DNA of 45,952 nucleotides from Tannerella sp. (GTDB lineage Bacteria > Bacteroidota > Bacteroidia > Bacteroidales > Tannerellaceae), in contig JAISTS010000110.1 of assembly GCA_031272455.1 (NCBI GenBank), positions 1 to 45,952 of the forward strand, written 5' to 3'. How positions within the stretch are numbered: position 1 is the stretch's first letter; each line of letters begins with the position of its first letter. The notes under the pieces were generated by a model that was not told the DNA's origin, searched no databases, and saw only the letters and a program-made list of their open reading frames with translations. Below, one piece after another: positions 26,407 to 36,400 of the stretch. Made by a program: the position numbers and the translations under genes.

Positions 26407-27041
26407 TAATCAGCCATATCAATAATACCGGAGCAGATAGCGTAGCGAACGGCTTCCTGGATACTGTTGACTTCGGTTTTGCGGAAGATATTCTTGCGAT
26501 GCGAATTGACGGTATGAAAACTCAAATTCTTTTCCCACGCAATTTCCTTCGTCGTTTTGCCCAGCGCTATTTCGCGGAGGACAATTTTCTCGGTCGGCGT
26601 CAGCACATCGGGCACCTCAGGCGGCGGCACGGTGTCGCTCAAGACCTGCTCGGCATAGTCGCAGACGTAGGTTTCGCCATACGCGGCATTGGTCAGTGCG
26701 GCAATGATTTCTTCGTCGCTGTCGTGCTTCATCACCACGCTCATGGTGTCGTCCTGCAAGAGCACATAACGCAGAAAACGCACTCCGAGGTCGGCAGAAA
26801 ACAGTATCCACAGCGATTCGCGGGCTTTGGCTTTGAGGGCAAGCATCTGCTGCTGCGACTCGAAATCAAACAGCGAATAGTCGAGCACCACCACCGCATC
26901 GGGATATTCGTTGAGCGCCGACTGCAAGTCCACCAGCCGACCGGCATACACAACGCGCTCAGCCAGCTTCTCGCGAGCCAGCACAGCCATTACGCCTTCG
27001 CGCGTAACGTATTGATTATCGGCAAGTATATACGTCTTCAT
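26397..27041 (-). CDS. LuxR/NarL-type response regulator
   Basis: The 214-residue protein has a receiver-like domain (about 1-125) with Asp8, the probable phospho-acceptor Asp54 ('VVLDYSLFD') and Lys105. A GerE/LuxR helix-turn-helix follows (about 147-206, 'LTPTEKIVLREIALGKTTKEIAWEKNLSFHTVNSH'). The usual second acidic residue beside Asp8 is Asn9 ('ADNQ'), so phosphorylation may be weaker or absent; this is inference. No histidine kinase is adjacent. Orphan regulators of this type are common in Bacteroidota. Its 3' end overlaps the end of waaA by 10 bases on the opposite strand. Confidence 0.9.
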   Translation of the reverse strand: MKTYILADNQYVTREGVMAVLAREKLAERVVYAGRLVDLQSALNEYPDAVVVLDYSLFDFESQQQMLALKAKARESLWILFSADLGVRFLRYVLLQDDTMSVVMKHDSDEEIIAALTNAAYGETYVCDYAEQVLSDTVPPPEVPDVLTPTEKIVLREIALGKTTKEIAWEKNLSFHTVNSHRKNIFRKTEVNSIQEAVRYAICSGIIDMADYYI

Positions 27042-27060
27042 AAAGCCCTTTTTAACGCTA

Positions 27061-27068
27061 CAAAGGTA
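27061..27068 (-). promoter_or_regulatory. -7 element of the response-regulator gene
   Basis: The minus strand reads TACCTTTG, matching TAnnTTTG, 19 bases before the ATG at 27041. The -33 region has no match. Confidence 0.5.
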
Positions 27069-27130
27069 AGGCTTTTATCCGTATCGAAAAATACCATAAA
27101 TATGTTATTTCGCAATTCGGACGGTTGCCG

Positions 27131-27138
27131 TACCTTTG
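27131..27138 (+). promoter_or_regulatory. -7 element of cysK
   Basis: TACCTTTG matches TAnnTTTG. A near -33 box TTTC lies at 27108-27111 with a 19-base spacer. Transcription is expected near 27144, with the cysK ATG at 27173. Confidence 0.6.
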
Positions 27139-27172
27139 CAGGGCAAAAAAATAACAACATAATTGAAAGATA

Positions 27173-28120
27173 ATGGCAAAAATAGCAAAAAAATTGACTG
27201 ACCTGATTGGCAACACGCCGCTTCTGGAGCTTGACGGATACGCAAAACAGCAGGGCGTCGGCGCCCGCCTGATTGGTAAATTAGAGTATTTCAACCCTTT
27301 GGGCAGCGTCAAAGACCGTATCGCCCTCGCGATGGTCGAAGATGCCGAGAAGAAAGGCATACTGAAGCCCGGCGCAACGATTATCGAGCCGACGAGCGGC
27401 AACACGGGCATCGGATTAGCTTTCGTAGCGGCTTCAAAGGGCTATAAGCTGATCCTCACCATGCCTGAGACGATGAGCCTCGAACGGCGCAACCTGCTCA
27501 AGGCGTTGGGAGCGCAACTCGTCCTCACGCCCGGCGCCGAAGGGATGAAAGGCGCAATAGCCAAATCGGAAGCGCTGAAAGGCGAAATCGCAGGCGCTGT
27601 GATACTGCAACAGTTTGAAAATCCGTCGAATCCGGTGATTCACTACGAGACGACAGCCGAAGAAATCTGGCGCGACACCGACGGCAAGGTTGACATCTTC
27701 GTTTCGGGCGTAGGCACAGGCGGAACGGTCAGCGGCGCAGGCAAACGGCTTAAAGAGCTTAATCCCAACATTACAATCATCGCCGTCGAGCCGCTTGAAT
27801 CGCCCGTACTGTCGGGTGGCAATCCTGGACCGCACAAGATACAGGGCATAGGCGCCGGTTTTGTGCCGAAAAACTACGACGCATCGGTCGTTGACAAGAT
27901 TTATCAGGTAAGAAACGACGAAGCTATCCTGACCGGACGCCGTCTGGCACAAACCGAAGGGCTGCTCGTCGGCATTTCGGCGGGTGCAGCAGCATTTGCA
28001 GCGACAGAGCTTGGTAAACTGCCTGAAAATAAGGGCAAAAATATCATCGTCATCCTCCCCGATACGGGCGAGAGATACCTGTCAACAGTGCTCTATTCGT
28101 TCGACGAATATCCTCTCTGA
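27173..28120 (+). CDS. cysK: Cysteine synthase A (O-acetylserine sulfhydrylase)
   Basis: The 315-residue PLP enzyme has '[10 protein letters not shown]' (11-20), the PLP lysine in 'NPLGSVKDR' (Lys47), 'TSGNTGIG' (74-81) for substrate binding, and the phosphate loop '[12 protein letters not shown]' (about 183-194). It makes cysteine from O-acetylserine and sulfide. The motif set fits CysK. No cysE lies next to it. The gene has its own promoter-like element and stands alone. The terminator downstream is oriented for the opposite-strand operon, though its stem may also affect this transcript. Confidence 0.96.
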   Translation: MAKIAKKLTDLIGNTPLLELDGYAKQQGVGARLIGKLEYFNPLGSVKDRIALAMVEDAEKKGILKPGATIIEPTSGNTGIGLAFVAASKGYKLILTMPETMSLERRNLLKALGAQLVLTPGAEGMKGAIAKSEALKGEIAGAVILQQFENPSNPVIHYETTAEEIWRDTDGKVDIFVSGVGTGGTVSGAGKRLKELNPNITIIAVEPLESPVLSGGNPGPHKIQGIGAGFVPKNYDASVVDKIYQVRNDEAILTGRRLAQTEGLLVGISAGAAAFAATELGKLPENKGKNIIVILPDTGERYLSTVLYSFDEYPL

Positions 28121-28122
28121 TG

Positions 28123-28159
28123 CAAAAAAAGCGGGAAAGAACAGAGCGTCCTTTCCCGC
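28123..28159 (-). terminator. Rho-independent terminator of the ribokinase-SusCD operon
   Basis: GCGGGAAAG (28131-28139) pairs perfectly with CTTTCCCGC (28151-28159) around an 11-base loop. On the minus strand the stem is followed by seven T. This marks the end of the long operon whose last gene stops at 28187. Confidence 0.88.
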
Positions 28160-28186
28160 AAACATCATTACTGTTGCACTCAAAAC

Positions 28187-29062
28187 TTACTTCACATAAT
28201 CGGCAGCTTTCAGGAAGTCAGCACTTTGCTTCACATCTTGCTCAGGCGTACCGATATAACGTTCGACTTCAACATACCAGTCTTTGACGCCGATTTCATA
28301 CGCCGTATCAAAGATAGGTTTGAAATTCATATAACCGCTGGCGCCGATAGCCTCTTCGTCCTTGATATGCAGGACTTTGATGCGGTTAGGATATTTCTTC
28401 ATATATGCGACAGGATCGCCGCCGCCTTTCTGACACCAGTAAACGTCGTTCTCGAACAGCACGTGGTCGGGGCTGGTGTTTTCGAGAAGCAGGTCATAGA
28501 CGGGCACTCCGTCAATTTTTTCCGTAAACTCGAAGTTATGGTTATGATACCCGAATTTGACGCTTGCGCCGAGCGTGATAAGACCGATCTGGCTGAAATA
28601 GTCGCCATAGCGTTTCACGTTGTCGAGCGTTGCGCCTTCGCCCATCAGCGGCGCCATCGGCATAATCATGTACTTCATTCCGGCTGCTACGTGAGCTTCG
28701 AGAGCCGTTTGCCACCAAGCCATATCGGCGTCGCGGTTGTCCGACAATGTGCGGCTCAGATGCGAGCTGGATAGCCTCATTCCCAAGTCTTCAACGATTT
28801 TCCTAAATTCTGCCGGAGCAAGACCGTAAAACTGTCCAGCGTTATAATTGGCAGTTTCAAGGTCAGTGTAGCCCATTTTGGCAACGATTTCGAGGATGGG
28901 GCGAATGCCTTTTTCCTGAATGTCATCGCGCAGGGAATAGAGCTGGAGACCGATATATTTGGCAGGGGCTGCTTCGCCGCACGAAGACAGCAGTCGAGGC
29001 ATCATAACTCCGCCTGCCATTAACATTGATGCTTTCTTGATAAAATCACGTCTGTTTTGCAT
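28187..29062 (-). CDS. Exported sugar isomerase/epimerase-like TIM-barrel protein (Tat-type, lipoprotein)
   Basis: The 291-residue protein starts 'MQNRRDFIKKASMLM', a twin-arginine signal, and has a lipobox-like LSSC near residue 28, so it is probably a periplasmic lipoprotein. The mature part is an AP-endonuclease-2/xylose-isomerase-like TIM barrel: 'IGLQLYSLRDD', 'MGYTDLETANY', 'KFGYHNHNFEF', 'FENDVYWCQKGG' and 'VLHIKDEE', with metal-binding His, Asp and Glu as expected. Related exported proteins act on sugars or keto-sugars. A phosphosugar substrate is unlikely outside the cytoplasm. The longer upstream start is rejected because it would bury the Tat signal. It is the last gene of the ribokinase-SusCD operon. 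Confidence 0.85.
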   Translation of the reverse strand: MQNRRDFIKKASMLMAGGVMMPRLLSSCGEAAPAKYIGLQLYSLRDDIQEKGIRPILEIVAKMGYTDLETANYNAGQFYGLAPAEFRKIVEDLGMRLSSSHLSRTLSDNRDADMAWWQTALEAHVAAGMKYMIMPMAPLMGEGATLDNVKRYGDYFSQIGLITLGASVKFGYHNHNFEFTEKIDGVPVYDLLLENTSPDHVLFENDVYWCQKGGGDPVAYMKKYPNRIKVLHIKDEEAIGASGYMNFKPIFDTAYEIGVKDWYVEVERYIGTPEQDVKQSADFLKAADYVK

Positions 29063-29143
29063 AAAAATTTTTTTTAATGGTAAAATATTTTGCGGCAAAA
29101 GTAATGATTTTTTTTTAATCACATCATTTTCCGAAAAAAAATA

Positions 29144-30145
29144 TTATGCTCCGGCATAAATCAGGAAACCCAAACCGACGACAAACAGGACAAACATACC
29201 GATATTTAGCCAGTTGGAAATCGACGGAGCGCCCTTAAATTCTTTCCAAATAAGGATGCCCCACAGGGCTGATACCAGCGTCGCGCCCTGCCCAAGTCCG
29301 TAGGATATGGCTGCGCCGGCTTTCTCGGAAGCTATCATACTGAACGACTGACCGATACACCAGATGACGCCGCCAAGTATGCCAACAAGATGGGTGATCG
29401 GTTTGCCTTTGAAATAGCCGCTGATACTCACGGGATTGCCTTCGACCGGACGTTTCATCGCGACGGTGTTGAAGATGAAATTGCTTGCCAGCACTCCGAG
29501 CGCAAAGATGACCACCGCCGTGTAGGGCGTCAGCGTGCCCGCCGCCGGATGAGCGAAGTTGTTCAAATCTATCGCCGCAGCCACGAAACGATAGAAAAAT
29601 GCCATTATCACACCGGCAGCGATACATATCAGTATGCCGCGTGTGGACACTTTTTTTGTTCCGACAAGCGCTTTCTTGTAAGCCAGACCGTTGAGCAGGA
29701 TGGCTACGACAATCAGCGCCACGCCCGTGAAGATATACAGCGGTTCGCCTTTCGCCGCGCCGAAATAGTTGACCAACACGCCCAGCACCAACGCCAGCCC
29801 AATGCCGACAGGAAAAGCGACCGACAATCCGCAGATAGCAATAGCCGCCGCAAGCAGTATGTTCGCCGCGTTGAAGATAATGCCGCCGAGGAAAGCGCTG
29901 CCAAGATTCTGCCAGTCAGCCTGTTGCAGGTCGGCAAGGAACGGACGCCCCTCAGCGCCGATGCTACCCAGCGTGAATGCCGAAATAAGTGCAAAAAGCA
30001 GTACGCCGATGACGTAGTCCCAGTAGAAAAATTCATACCTCCACGTCTTTGCCGCCAACTTCTGAGTATTACCCCACGACCCCCAGCAAAGCATCGTTAC
30101 GACACAGAACATTACGGCTAACGAATAATTTTGTACGATAAACAT
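29144..30145 (-). CDS. DMT-superfamily permease, GRP/RhaT/ureide-permease type
   Basis: The 333-residue protein is almost wholly hydrophobic with about ten membrane helices. 'LCWGSWGNTQKL', 'FYWDYVIGVL' and 'FTLGSIG' near the N-terminus, and 'ISYGLGQGATLVSALWGILIWKEF' near the C-terminus, resemble the glucose/ribose porter (GRP) and RhaT branch. The first block also recalls plant ureide permeases, which carry allantoin and nucleobases. It would bring the small product released in the periplasm (a sugar such as ribose, or a base) into the cytoplasm. It is 34 bases after the second ADP-ribosylglycohydrolase gene in the same operon. The substrate is not proven. Confidence 0.82.
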   Translation of the reverse strand: MFIVQNYSLAVMFCVVTMLCWGSWGNTQKLAAKTWRYEFFYWDYVIGVLLFALISAFTLGSIGAEGRPFLADLQQADWQNLGSAFLGGIIFNAANILLAAAIAICGLSVAFPVGIGLALVLGVLVNYFGAAKGEPLYIFTGVALIVVAILLNGLAYKKALVGTKKVSTRGILICIAAGVIMAFFYRFVAAAIDLNNFAHPAAGTLTPYTAVVIFALGVLASNFIFNTVAMKRPVEGNPVSISGYFKGKPITHLVGILGGVIWCIGQSFSMIASEKAGAAISYGLGQGATLVSALWGILIWKEFKGAPSISNWLNIGMFVLFVVGLGFLIYAGA

Positions 30146-30179
30146 AGTTTTTTGATATTAATAATTAGTACTCGAAATT

Positions 30180-31865
30180 TCAGACAATAGCGACTTCAGC
30201 CCAATAGCCTGCTTCCCATTGCCAATCTGTCGCTTTGTTCTCCAGCTCAACGAAAACATTATCACCTGCAAACGGCGTCAAGTCGAAATTAACTGCCAGC
30301 CAGCCGTCTTTGCCGACAGTATCTTTGCTGACGGTTACAGTTTTCTGCACAGAGCCATTTATACGAATGACAAGTTCCCAATCGCCACCGTCGTGATTAC
30401 TGACAAGCATCTTTAGCGCAGTTTTTTTGTTTTTGGAGATATTAGTTACGTTAATGAGCTTGCACGGCGTTTGTCGATCGAGCGGATGAGTCATCAGAAC
30501 GCCGTTCTTCCCACGGTACGATTCGCGATATCCGGGTTGCATATCGTTTCCGCAATCAGAAACTCTCCATCCATCAAACAGTTTACTTACAGCTTCCTGT
30601 ATATCTCGAAAACTTTTATGTTTGATTTTCGACATCTCCTCTTCGGTAAACTTACTGTCAGCAATCTGTTCGGGTTCCCAACTGAACACGAGAGGACTGG
30701 GCACAGGAGTTTTAACCGGAATCACGAACACATCTTCTCCGTCAACAGTTTCTATTCTTCCGCCTTCGCGAACGATATATTCACGAGCCAGCTTTTCACA
30801 AACGTCAAGCAGAGCCGGAAAATTGTATGCGGTATGCGAAAAAACTTTTTCATTGTCCAGTTTTTCGATGAATCGTGCAGGAAGTTTGGTCGTGCCGAGT
30901 GTGGTGAACAGTACACCTGCAGCGTTTGATGGATTGCAGTCGGAATCCTGTCCGCAACGAGTAGAAATAATGATTGTCTGGTCGAGGTCTTTGTTGCCGT
31001 ATAGCATACCGATAAGAATGTAGGCGCCATTGATTTTCACATCAATACCGCCGTTTGAGCATTTCTGATATTCGGGATCTTCTCGATATTTCGCCTGACA
31101 TTTTTTCCATGTGGCTTCCCAATCGTTGGGATTTTCCTTATACCAAGCAACGACATCGCTTACCATTTCGGCATACTGACATCCGGCTGGAATACACTCT
31201 AATCCGGCATCAATGATTTTTAAGAGGTCGTCCTCAAAAAACGCTTCGGCATACATGCCACCAATAAATTGTCCGGCATACATGCCATCGCTGTAATTCA
31301 TAAGCCTGCCAAATTTCTCGCCTAATGCGATAGCCACCTGCGGCATACCCGGGGCAATCAGCCCCGAGTAGTCCGCTTCTATCTGATAATCAATATCATT
31401 GGGACATTTGTTGAATTGCGGATGACTGCAATCGGGAGGCGCTATTCCGGCTCGAAGATTATTACGACCGGCTGCATTGGCACACCAGAGCGGGTATTCA
31501 CTGTTAGCAAAGTCAATCCCAGCCTGACGAATAGACACATCGGGTCCGTATTCTTCCAAAGTGCGGAGGAACGTCATTTCGGTATAGAGGTCATCCTGAC
31601 CGAAAGCGTCGTTAATCATATCCGGCGTCCATACTGGCATTTTGTCGAGCGGAATAATCTCGTCGCGCCAGCGAAATTCCGTAGGTCCGCCCCAGCAAAC
31701 ACCGGCAATCTGCCCAAGCCAGCCGGCTTTCATTTTGTCGCGATAATCGCTGACTTTCAGCCGTCGGAATTTGCCACTGTCGGAACATCCTGACATACAG
31801 GCAATAAAAACGACACACAATAGTGTGAGTACATTCAGATTGATTTCCTTTTTCATAATCTTCAT
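30180..31865 (-). CDS. ADP-ribosylglycohydrolase-family lipoprotein with C-terminal beta domain
   Basis: The 561-residue protein has a lipoprotein signal (Cys27 in 'CMSGC'). Residues 35-400 form the DraG-like all-helical hydrolase: 'GGPTEF' (59-64), the metal motif 'QDDLYTEM' (90-97), 'NDIDYQIEADYSG' (156-168) and 'RCGQDSDCNPSNAAG' (303-317), which corresponds to the Mg-binding GxDxDT region. A beta-sandwich of about 110 residues follows at the C-terminus and may bind ligand. The canonical family removes ADP-ribose from proteins or splits ADP-ribose-like N- or O-ribosides. An exported, membrane-anchored form should act on external substrates. It lies 12 bases after susD. Confidence 0.85.
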   Translation of the reverse strand: MKIMKKEINLNVLTLLCVVFIACMSGCSDSGKFRRLKVSDYRDKMKAGWLGQIAGVCWGGPTEFRWRDEIIPLDKMPVWTPDMINDAFGQDDLYTEMTFLRTLEEYGPDVSIRQAGIDFANSEYPLWCANAAGRNNLRAGIAPPDCSHPQFNKCPNDIDYQIEADYSGLIAPGMPQVAIALGEKFGRLMNYSDGMYAGQFIGGMYAEAFFEDDLLKIIDAGLECIPAGCQYAEMVSDVVAWYKENPNDWEATWKKCQAKYREDPEYQKCSNGGIDVKINGAYILIGMLYGNKDLDQTIIISTRCGQDSDCNPSNAAGVLFTTLGTTKLPARFIEKLDNEKVFSHTAYNFPALLDVCEKLAREYIVREGGRIETVDGEDVFVIPVKTPVPSPLVFSWEPEQIADSKFTEEEMSKIKHKSFRDIQEAVSKLFDGWRVSDCGNDMQPGYRESYRGKNGVLMTHPLDRQTPCKLINVTNISKNKKTALKMLVSNHDGGDWELVIRINGSVQKTVTVSKDTVGKDGWLAVNFDLTPFAGDNVFVELENKATDWQWEAGYWAEVAIV

Positions 31866-31877
31866 TTATTGATACTG

Positions 31878-33464
31878 TTAATAACCGGGATTTTGCGACA
31901 GGTTGGGATTGAGGGTTATCTCGTTGAATGGTATGGGCCAGAGATAGTTTCTTGACGGATTAAATTCTTTCACATAACCGGATAATTCCACTGTGGCAAG
32001 CGAGCCGCCAGTACCTTCATACGTCATACCTTTGACTGTTCCGGGTATAACTGCTTCGCAGATTTTCCAGCGTCGGATGTCATACAGGCGCAGTCCTTCG
32101 CAAGCCAATTCAACCATTCGTTCGCGACGGACGATTTCGCGCAATTCTGCCTGATCTGTCGTCGTTACGGCAGGCATCTTGACGTCGGCGCGATTGCGAA
32201 TTTGATTAATGGCATCGGTTACCGAAGCGTCAATTGATGCTCCGCCAAGCTCAATACATGCTTCTGCATACGTCAACAATACTTCGGCATAGCGCAGATA
32301 CGCCAGACTAACGCCGCAGTTCCACGGATTGGAATAATCGGAAAAGCTGACATATTTCTTGAAATACCAGCCTGTTGGCGTAACGTTTTCTGCCGAGATG
32401 GTAATATCGTCGCCCGTACCGCTGCCCGGCAGTGTATTTAGCGTATTGCCATCAGGCAGCTGGTCGCCGGTTACGAAGATAGTATAGCCAAGTCGCGGGT
32501 CGCGGTCTTTATACGGGTTCTTCGGGTCGAAACCGCTGTTAGGATTATCAATAGGCAGACCTGTCGTCTTCATCAGGTATGCATCCACGAGTGGTTTTGT
32601 CGGCACCAACTGGCACTGCTGCGTGTAGAGGCTGTTAGGCGTATAGAATGCAAAAATCGAATGTGCGTTGATGTTTTGCGCATATTGACGGGCAAACATA
32701 ATTTCAGACACGCCATCAGCTGCATAATCGAACAGTTCGGGATACGAATCGTGCAATTTATAAGCATTAAGATCTATTACAGCTTTGGCTGCTGTGCGTG
32801 CATCCTGATAACGTCCGGAATATAACATTGCACGGGCTTTAAGTCCGAGCGCTACGCCTTTGGTAACACGCCCGTGTTGAGACTGCTCGACAGGCAGGTC
32901 ATCTGCTGCGGCAGTCAACTCCTGTGCTATGAAATCCCATATCGAACTTGCAGAATCCCTTGTTACGGCTTTTGCGTCGTCTATTGTCAACGTTGCAGTA
33001 ATTAAGGGCACATCACCGTATAGCATCACAAGATTGATAAACGAGAATGCACGCAATGTTTTTGCTTCGGCTACAAGGCGCGACTTCAGAGTCCCGTCAA
33101 TATCTTCAACCAAATCAATGTTTTCGAGGAATGAGTTTACCGCAGCAATAATGGTGTAATAATAAGACCATTCGCTGGCAGCAACATTGCTGCTGGCATT
33201 ATGCGTATTTTTCTCAATCGTCGATTCGTCGCGCCATTGCAAAACGAAATGTGCAATGTCGGTATAGCCATCCATACAGGTATAACGCCACTGACCTCCT
33301 AATATGGAGTAAATTCCGTTGACGGCATATTCGGCGTCCTGCTCTGTTTTCCAAAACAATTCGCTTGCCAACCTGTCCTTAGGGATGGTATTCAGTAAAC
33401 TTTCGCTACAGGAAGAAAAGATAAGCGCAATAAGGCTTATGCAGATATATCTATAAGTTTTCAT
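31878..33464 (-). CDS. SusD/RagB-family outer-membrane lipoprotein
   Basis: The 528-residue lipoprotein has a lipobox 'FSSC' (Cys19) and the SusD signature that follows it ('LLNTIPKDRL', 'FWKTEQDAEYAVNGIYSIL'). The C-terminal SusD segments are present ('ERMVELACEGLRLYDIRRWK', 'YLWPIPFNEITLNPNLSQNPGY'). It is the surface lid that binds ligand and passes it to SusC. It starts 11 bases after the susC stop. The pair is embedded between two ADP-ribosylglycohydrolase genes rather than glycoside hydrolases. This suggests that the ligand is a ribose-containing molecule and not a classic polysaccharide. Confidence 0.96.
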   Translation of the reverse strand: MKTYRYICISLIALIFSSCSESLLNTIPKDRLASELFWKTEQDAEYAVNGIYSILGGQWRYTCMDGYTDIAHFVLQWRDESTIEKNTHNASSNVAASEWSYYYTIIAAVNSFLENIDLVEDIDGTLKSRLVAEAKTLRAFSFINLVMLYGDVPLITATLTIDDAKAVTRDSASSIWDFIAQELTAAADDLPVEQSQHGRVTKGVALGLKARAMLYSGRYQDARTAAKAVIDLNAYKLHDSYPELFDYAADGVSEIMFARQYAQNINAHSIFAFYTPNSLYTQQCQLVPTKPLVDAYLMKTTGLPIDNPNSGFDPKNPYKDRDPRLGYTIFVTGDQLPDGNTLNTLPGSGTGDDITISAENVTPTGWYFKKYVSFSDYSNPWNCGVSLAYLRYAEVLLTYAEACIELGGASIDASVTDAINQIRNRADVKMPAVTTTDQAELREIVRRERMVELACEGLRLYDIRRWKICEAVIPGTVKGMTYEGTGGSLATVELSGYVKEFNPSRNYLWPIPFNEITLNPNLSQNPGY

Positions 33465-33475
33465 CGTTTTGTAAT

Positions 33476-36400
33476 TTAAAAATTAATATTCAGTCCTACT
33501 GTTGTAACAGAAGTTTGCGGGAAACTGCTTTCCTGACTTCGACCCTCCATTTCAGGGTCGATATCATATTTGTTCAGTTCAGAGAACGTCAGCAGGTTTG
33601 TTGCAGAGACATATACGTTGATGCTGCCGATTTTCATCATGTTACAGAAACTTTTCGGTATATCGTACGACAGGCGTAAGGTCTTAAGCCGCAGATAACT
33701 GCCATTTAGCATTGAGAAATCGGATATTTGTGCATTCTTCATCGTATATTTCGTTGGGCGCGGATACTTGGCGTCGGTATGTTCGGGTGTCCAGTAATCC
33801 GACCAGACCTTATGTGCAAATCCACCCCAGATGCCATGTTCAAGGATAGCGCCGGTCATCAGTTTGTCTGACCCGGCTACACCCTGCCAAAAGAGGTCGA
33901 GCCTTAAGTTCTTCCAAGTAACACCCATATTTGACGAAAATGTCCAATCAGGTAATTCGCTGCCGAAAATAACATAGTCGTCAGGCGTCAGCTCGCCGTC
34001 ATTATTCTGGTCAACATACTTGATGTCGCCCGGACCTACTGATCCGTCCCATTTGGCATAACCGTCAACTTCAGCCTGAGTCTGGAAAAATCCATCGGTT
34101 TCAAAGCCATAATATGAGTTAATAGGCTTACCCTCAGTGGTTATAGTACGGTAGTCGCTGTTTCCATAAGCGGAGATATAAGGACCTGTACCAGCGAGAT
34201 CAATGACTTCATTTTTGTTATAGTTAGCATTGAGCGTTACGTCTAATTTAAAGTCGCCGAATGTCTGTCGTGTGCCGAGCAAAAACTCAAAACCGCGATT
34301 TTCAACGATACCGGCATTTTGGTTTGTTGCCGAAAGACCGATGACGGTAGGTATTGGCATTGCCAGCAAAATATCGCTCGTCCGTTTCTTGTAGTAATCA
34401 ACCGACAAGTTCCATTTACTGTCGAACATATAGGCGTCAATACCAAAGTTCAACTGTGTTGTGGTTTCCCACGAAATATCTTCGCTGACCATGCTGGTCT
34501 GTCGGTATCCGGTTGCAAGAGAGCCGTTTAATACATAATTACTTTGGTTATACGTCTTCATAAATGAATATAATCCGACTTGCTGGCTTCCCACTTTACC
34601 CCAAGAGCCTCTCAATTTCAGTTCATTGACTGTAGTTTTAAGCGGCTCGTAAAACGCCTCGTTCGAGATGCGCCATCCTGCAGAGAAAGACGGGAACCAG
34701 CCGTACTGGTGCCCTTTTGCAAAACGCGAAGATCCGTCTCGACGCAAATTGGCTTCTAACAGATAGCGACCGTCGAAATCATAATTTACACGCCCGAATA
34801 AAGAACGCAGTCCCCATTCGGAATTGCCGCCTTCAGCCGATTGAGTAGCATCGTCGGCGCCAAGAGAAAGTGCCTGCAGCTCGTTATTATAGAAACTCTG
34901 ACGATAGCCTTCCACCCAGTCGCTGACATAATGTATTTCGGAATAACCAAGTATTCCGCTTAAAACGTGTTTGCCAAAAGAGTTGTTATACACAGCCTGC
35001 AAGTCGATACCATCTTCCTGCGACTTGCTCCTGTAGTCGTCCATGCTGTTAATCGCGTTGAATGTCCGGCGCTCAGGATGCAATTTGTCGGTAAAATCAT
35101 ATTTGTTGTTGAAATTGGTATAATTTTCCGAATTAATTTGAGAAGAATACTGAGCACTCAGCTTTAGCGATTTAATAAGCTGATAATCAGCCCTAAATAT
35201 ACCAATAATTGCTGTACGCTTTGAACTGGACAATCCCATTTCTTTGGCATTAATAAGCGGACTGTAGCTGTCAACCGACAAACCGTAAGAGCCGTCGCTA
35301 TAATACGGCACTCCCCACTGACTGTTTTGCCACATACGATAGTATGATTCCCATTCATTTATAGGCGCTTTCCTGTCGGTAAAACGGACAGTTACATTGG
35401 ATGTGAATGTGAGTTTGTTGCTGATTTTGTAATCAGTCTTTGCCCGCATTTCAGAAATATTGAATTTATAATTGGGCAAAACGCCATCTTCGTTCATATA
35501 GCGGTACGAAACGCGATTAAGGATTTTTTCCGTTCCGCCGTCGAGCGTGATGGTATGACTGTGCTGAGGAGCAAGTTTGAACATCGCGTCATGCCAAACA
35601 TTAGGTTCGGGATAATTATCCGGGTCTTTGGCGTGATTTGATGTCCACTGCTGGATATATTCATCTGTATAGAATTGATATCCGTAAGTGTTCATGTACG
35701 CGGCATTTTGATGGTTCATATACGTTATGGCATCCATGTGTTCAGGGTTATTGTTAGAACGGGCATAGCCCAGATAACCATTGTACGACACCGTCAACCT
35801 GCCTTCTTTTGGCGCTTTTGTATTGACGAGGATAACTCCGGCGGCTGCTCTTGACCCGTAAATTGCCGCCGAAGCCGCATCTTTGAGAACTGATACCGAT
35901 TCAATATCAACGGGATTAATACGCGACAGATCACCCGGAACACCATCAACAAGAATCAAGGGACTGTTGTCGTTGAGCGAAGTGATTCCGCGAATACGTG
36001 TCGTGTAACTTTCACTTCCCGGAGCGCCGCCACGGTCAATAATAGTTAATCCCGGCAGTTTGCCTTGCATCGCCTGTGTGATGTTTGTCGAATTGCCTTC
36101 CGAAAGGTTTTGGGAATCAATGCTGCTGATAGCATTTGTTACGCTTAACTTGCGCTGTATGCCATAACCGACAACAACAATGTCATCCAGAGTCTTTGCA
36201 TCCTCTAACATCTTGATTGTTAGGGGTTTACCCCCCCCCGCTAATGCGCTGATTTCCTGCGTGTTATAGCCAATATAGGATATTTGCAGGACAGCTCCAT
36301 TTTGTACGTTAATCGAGAACTTACCTTCGGTATCTGTAACAGTACCGTTAGTTGTTCCCTTTTCAAGAACGTTGGCTCCAATAACGGGTTCACCGCTGTT

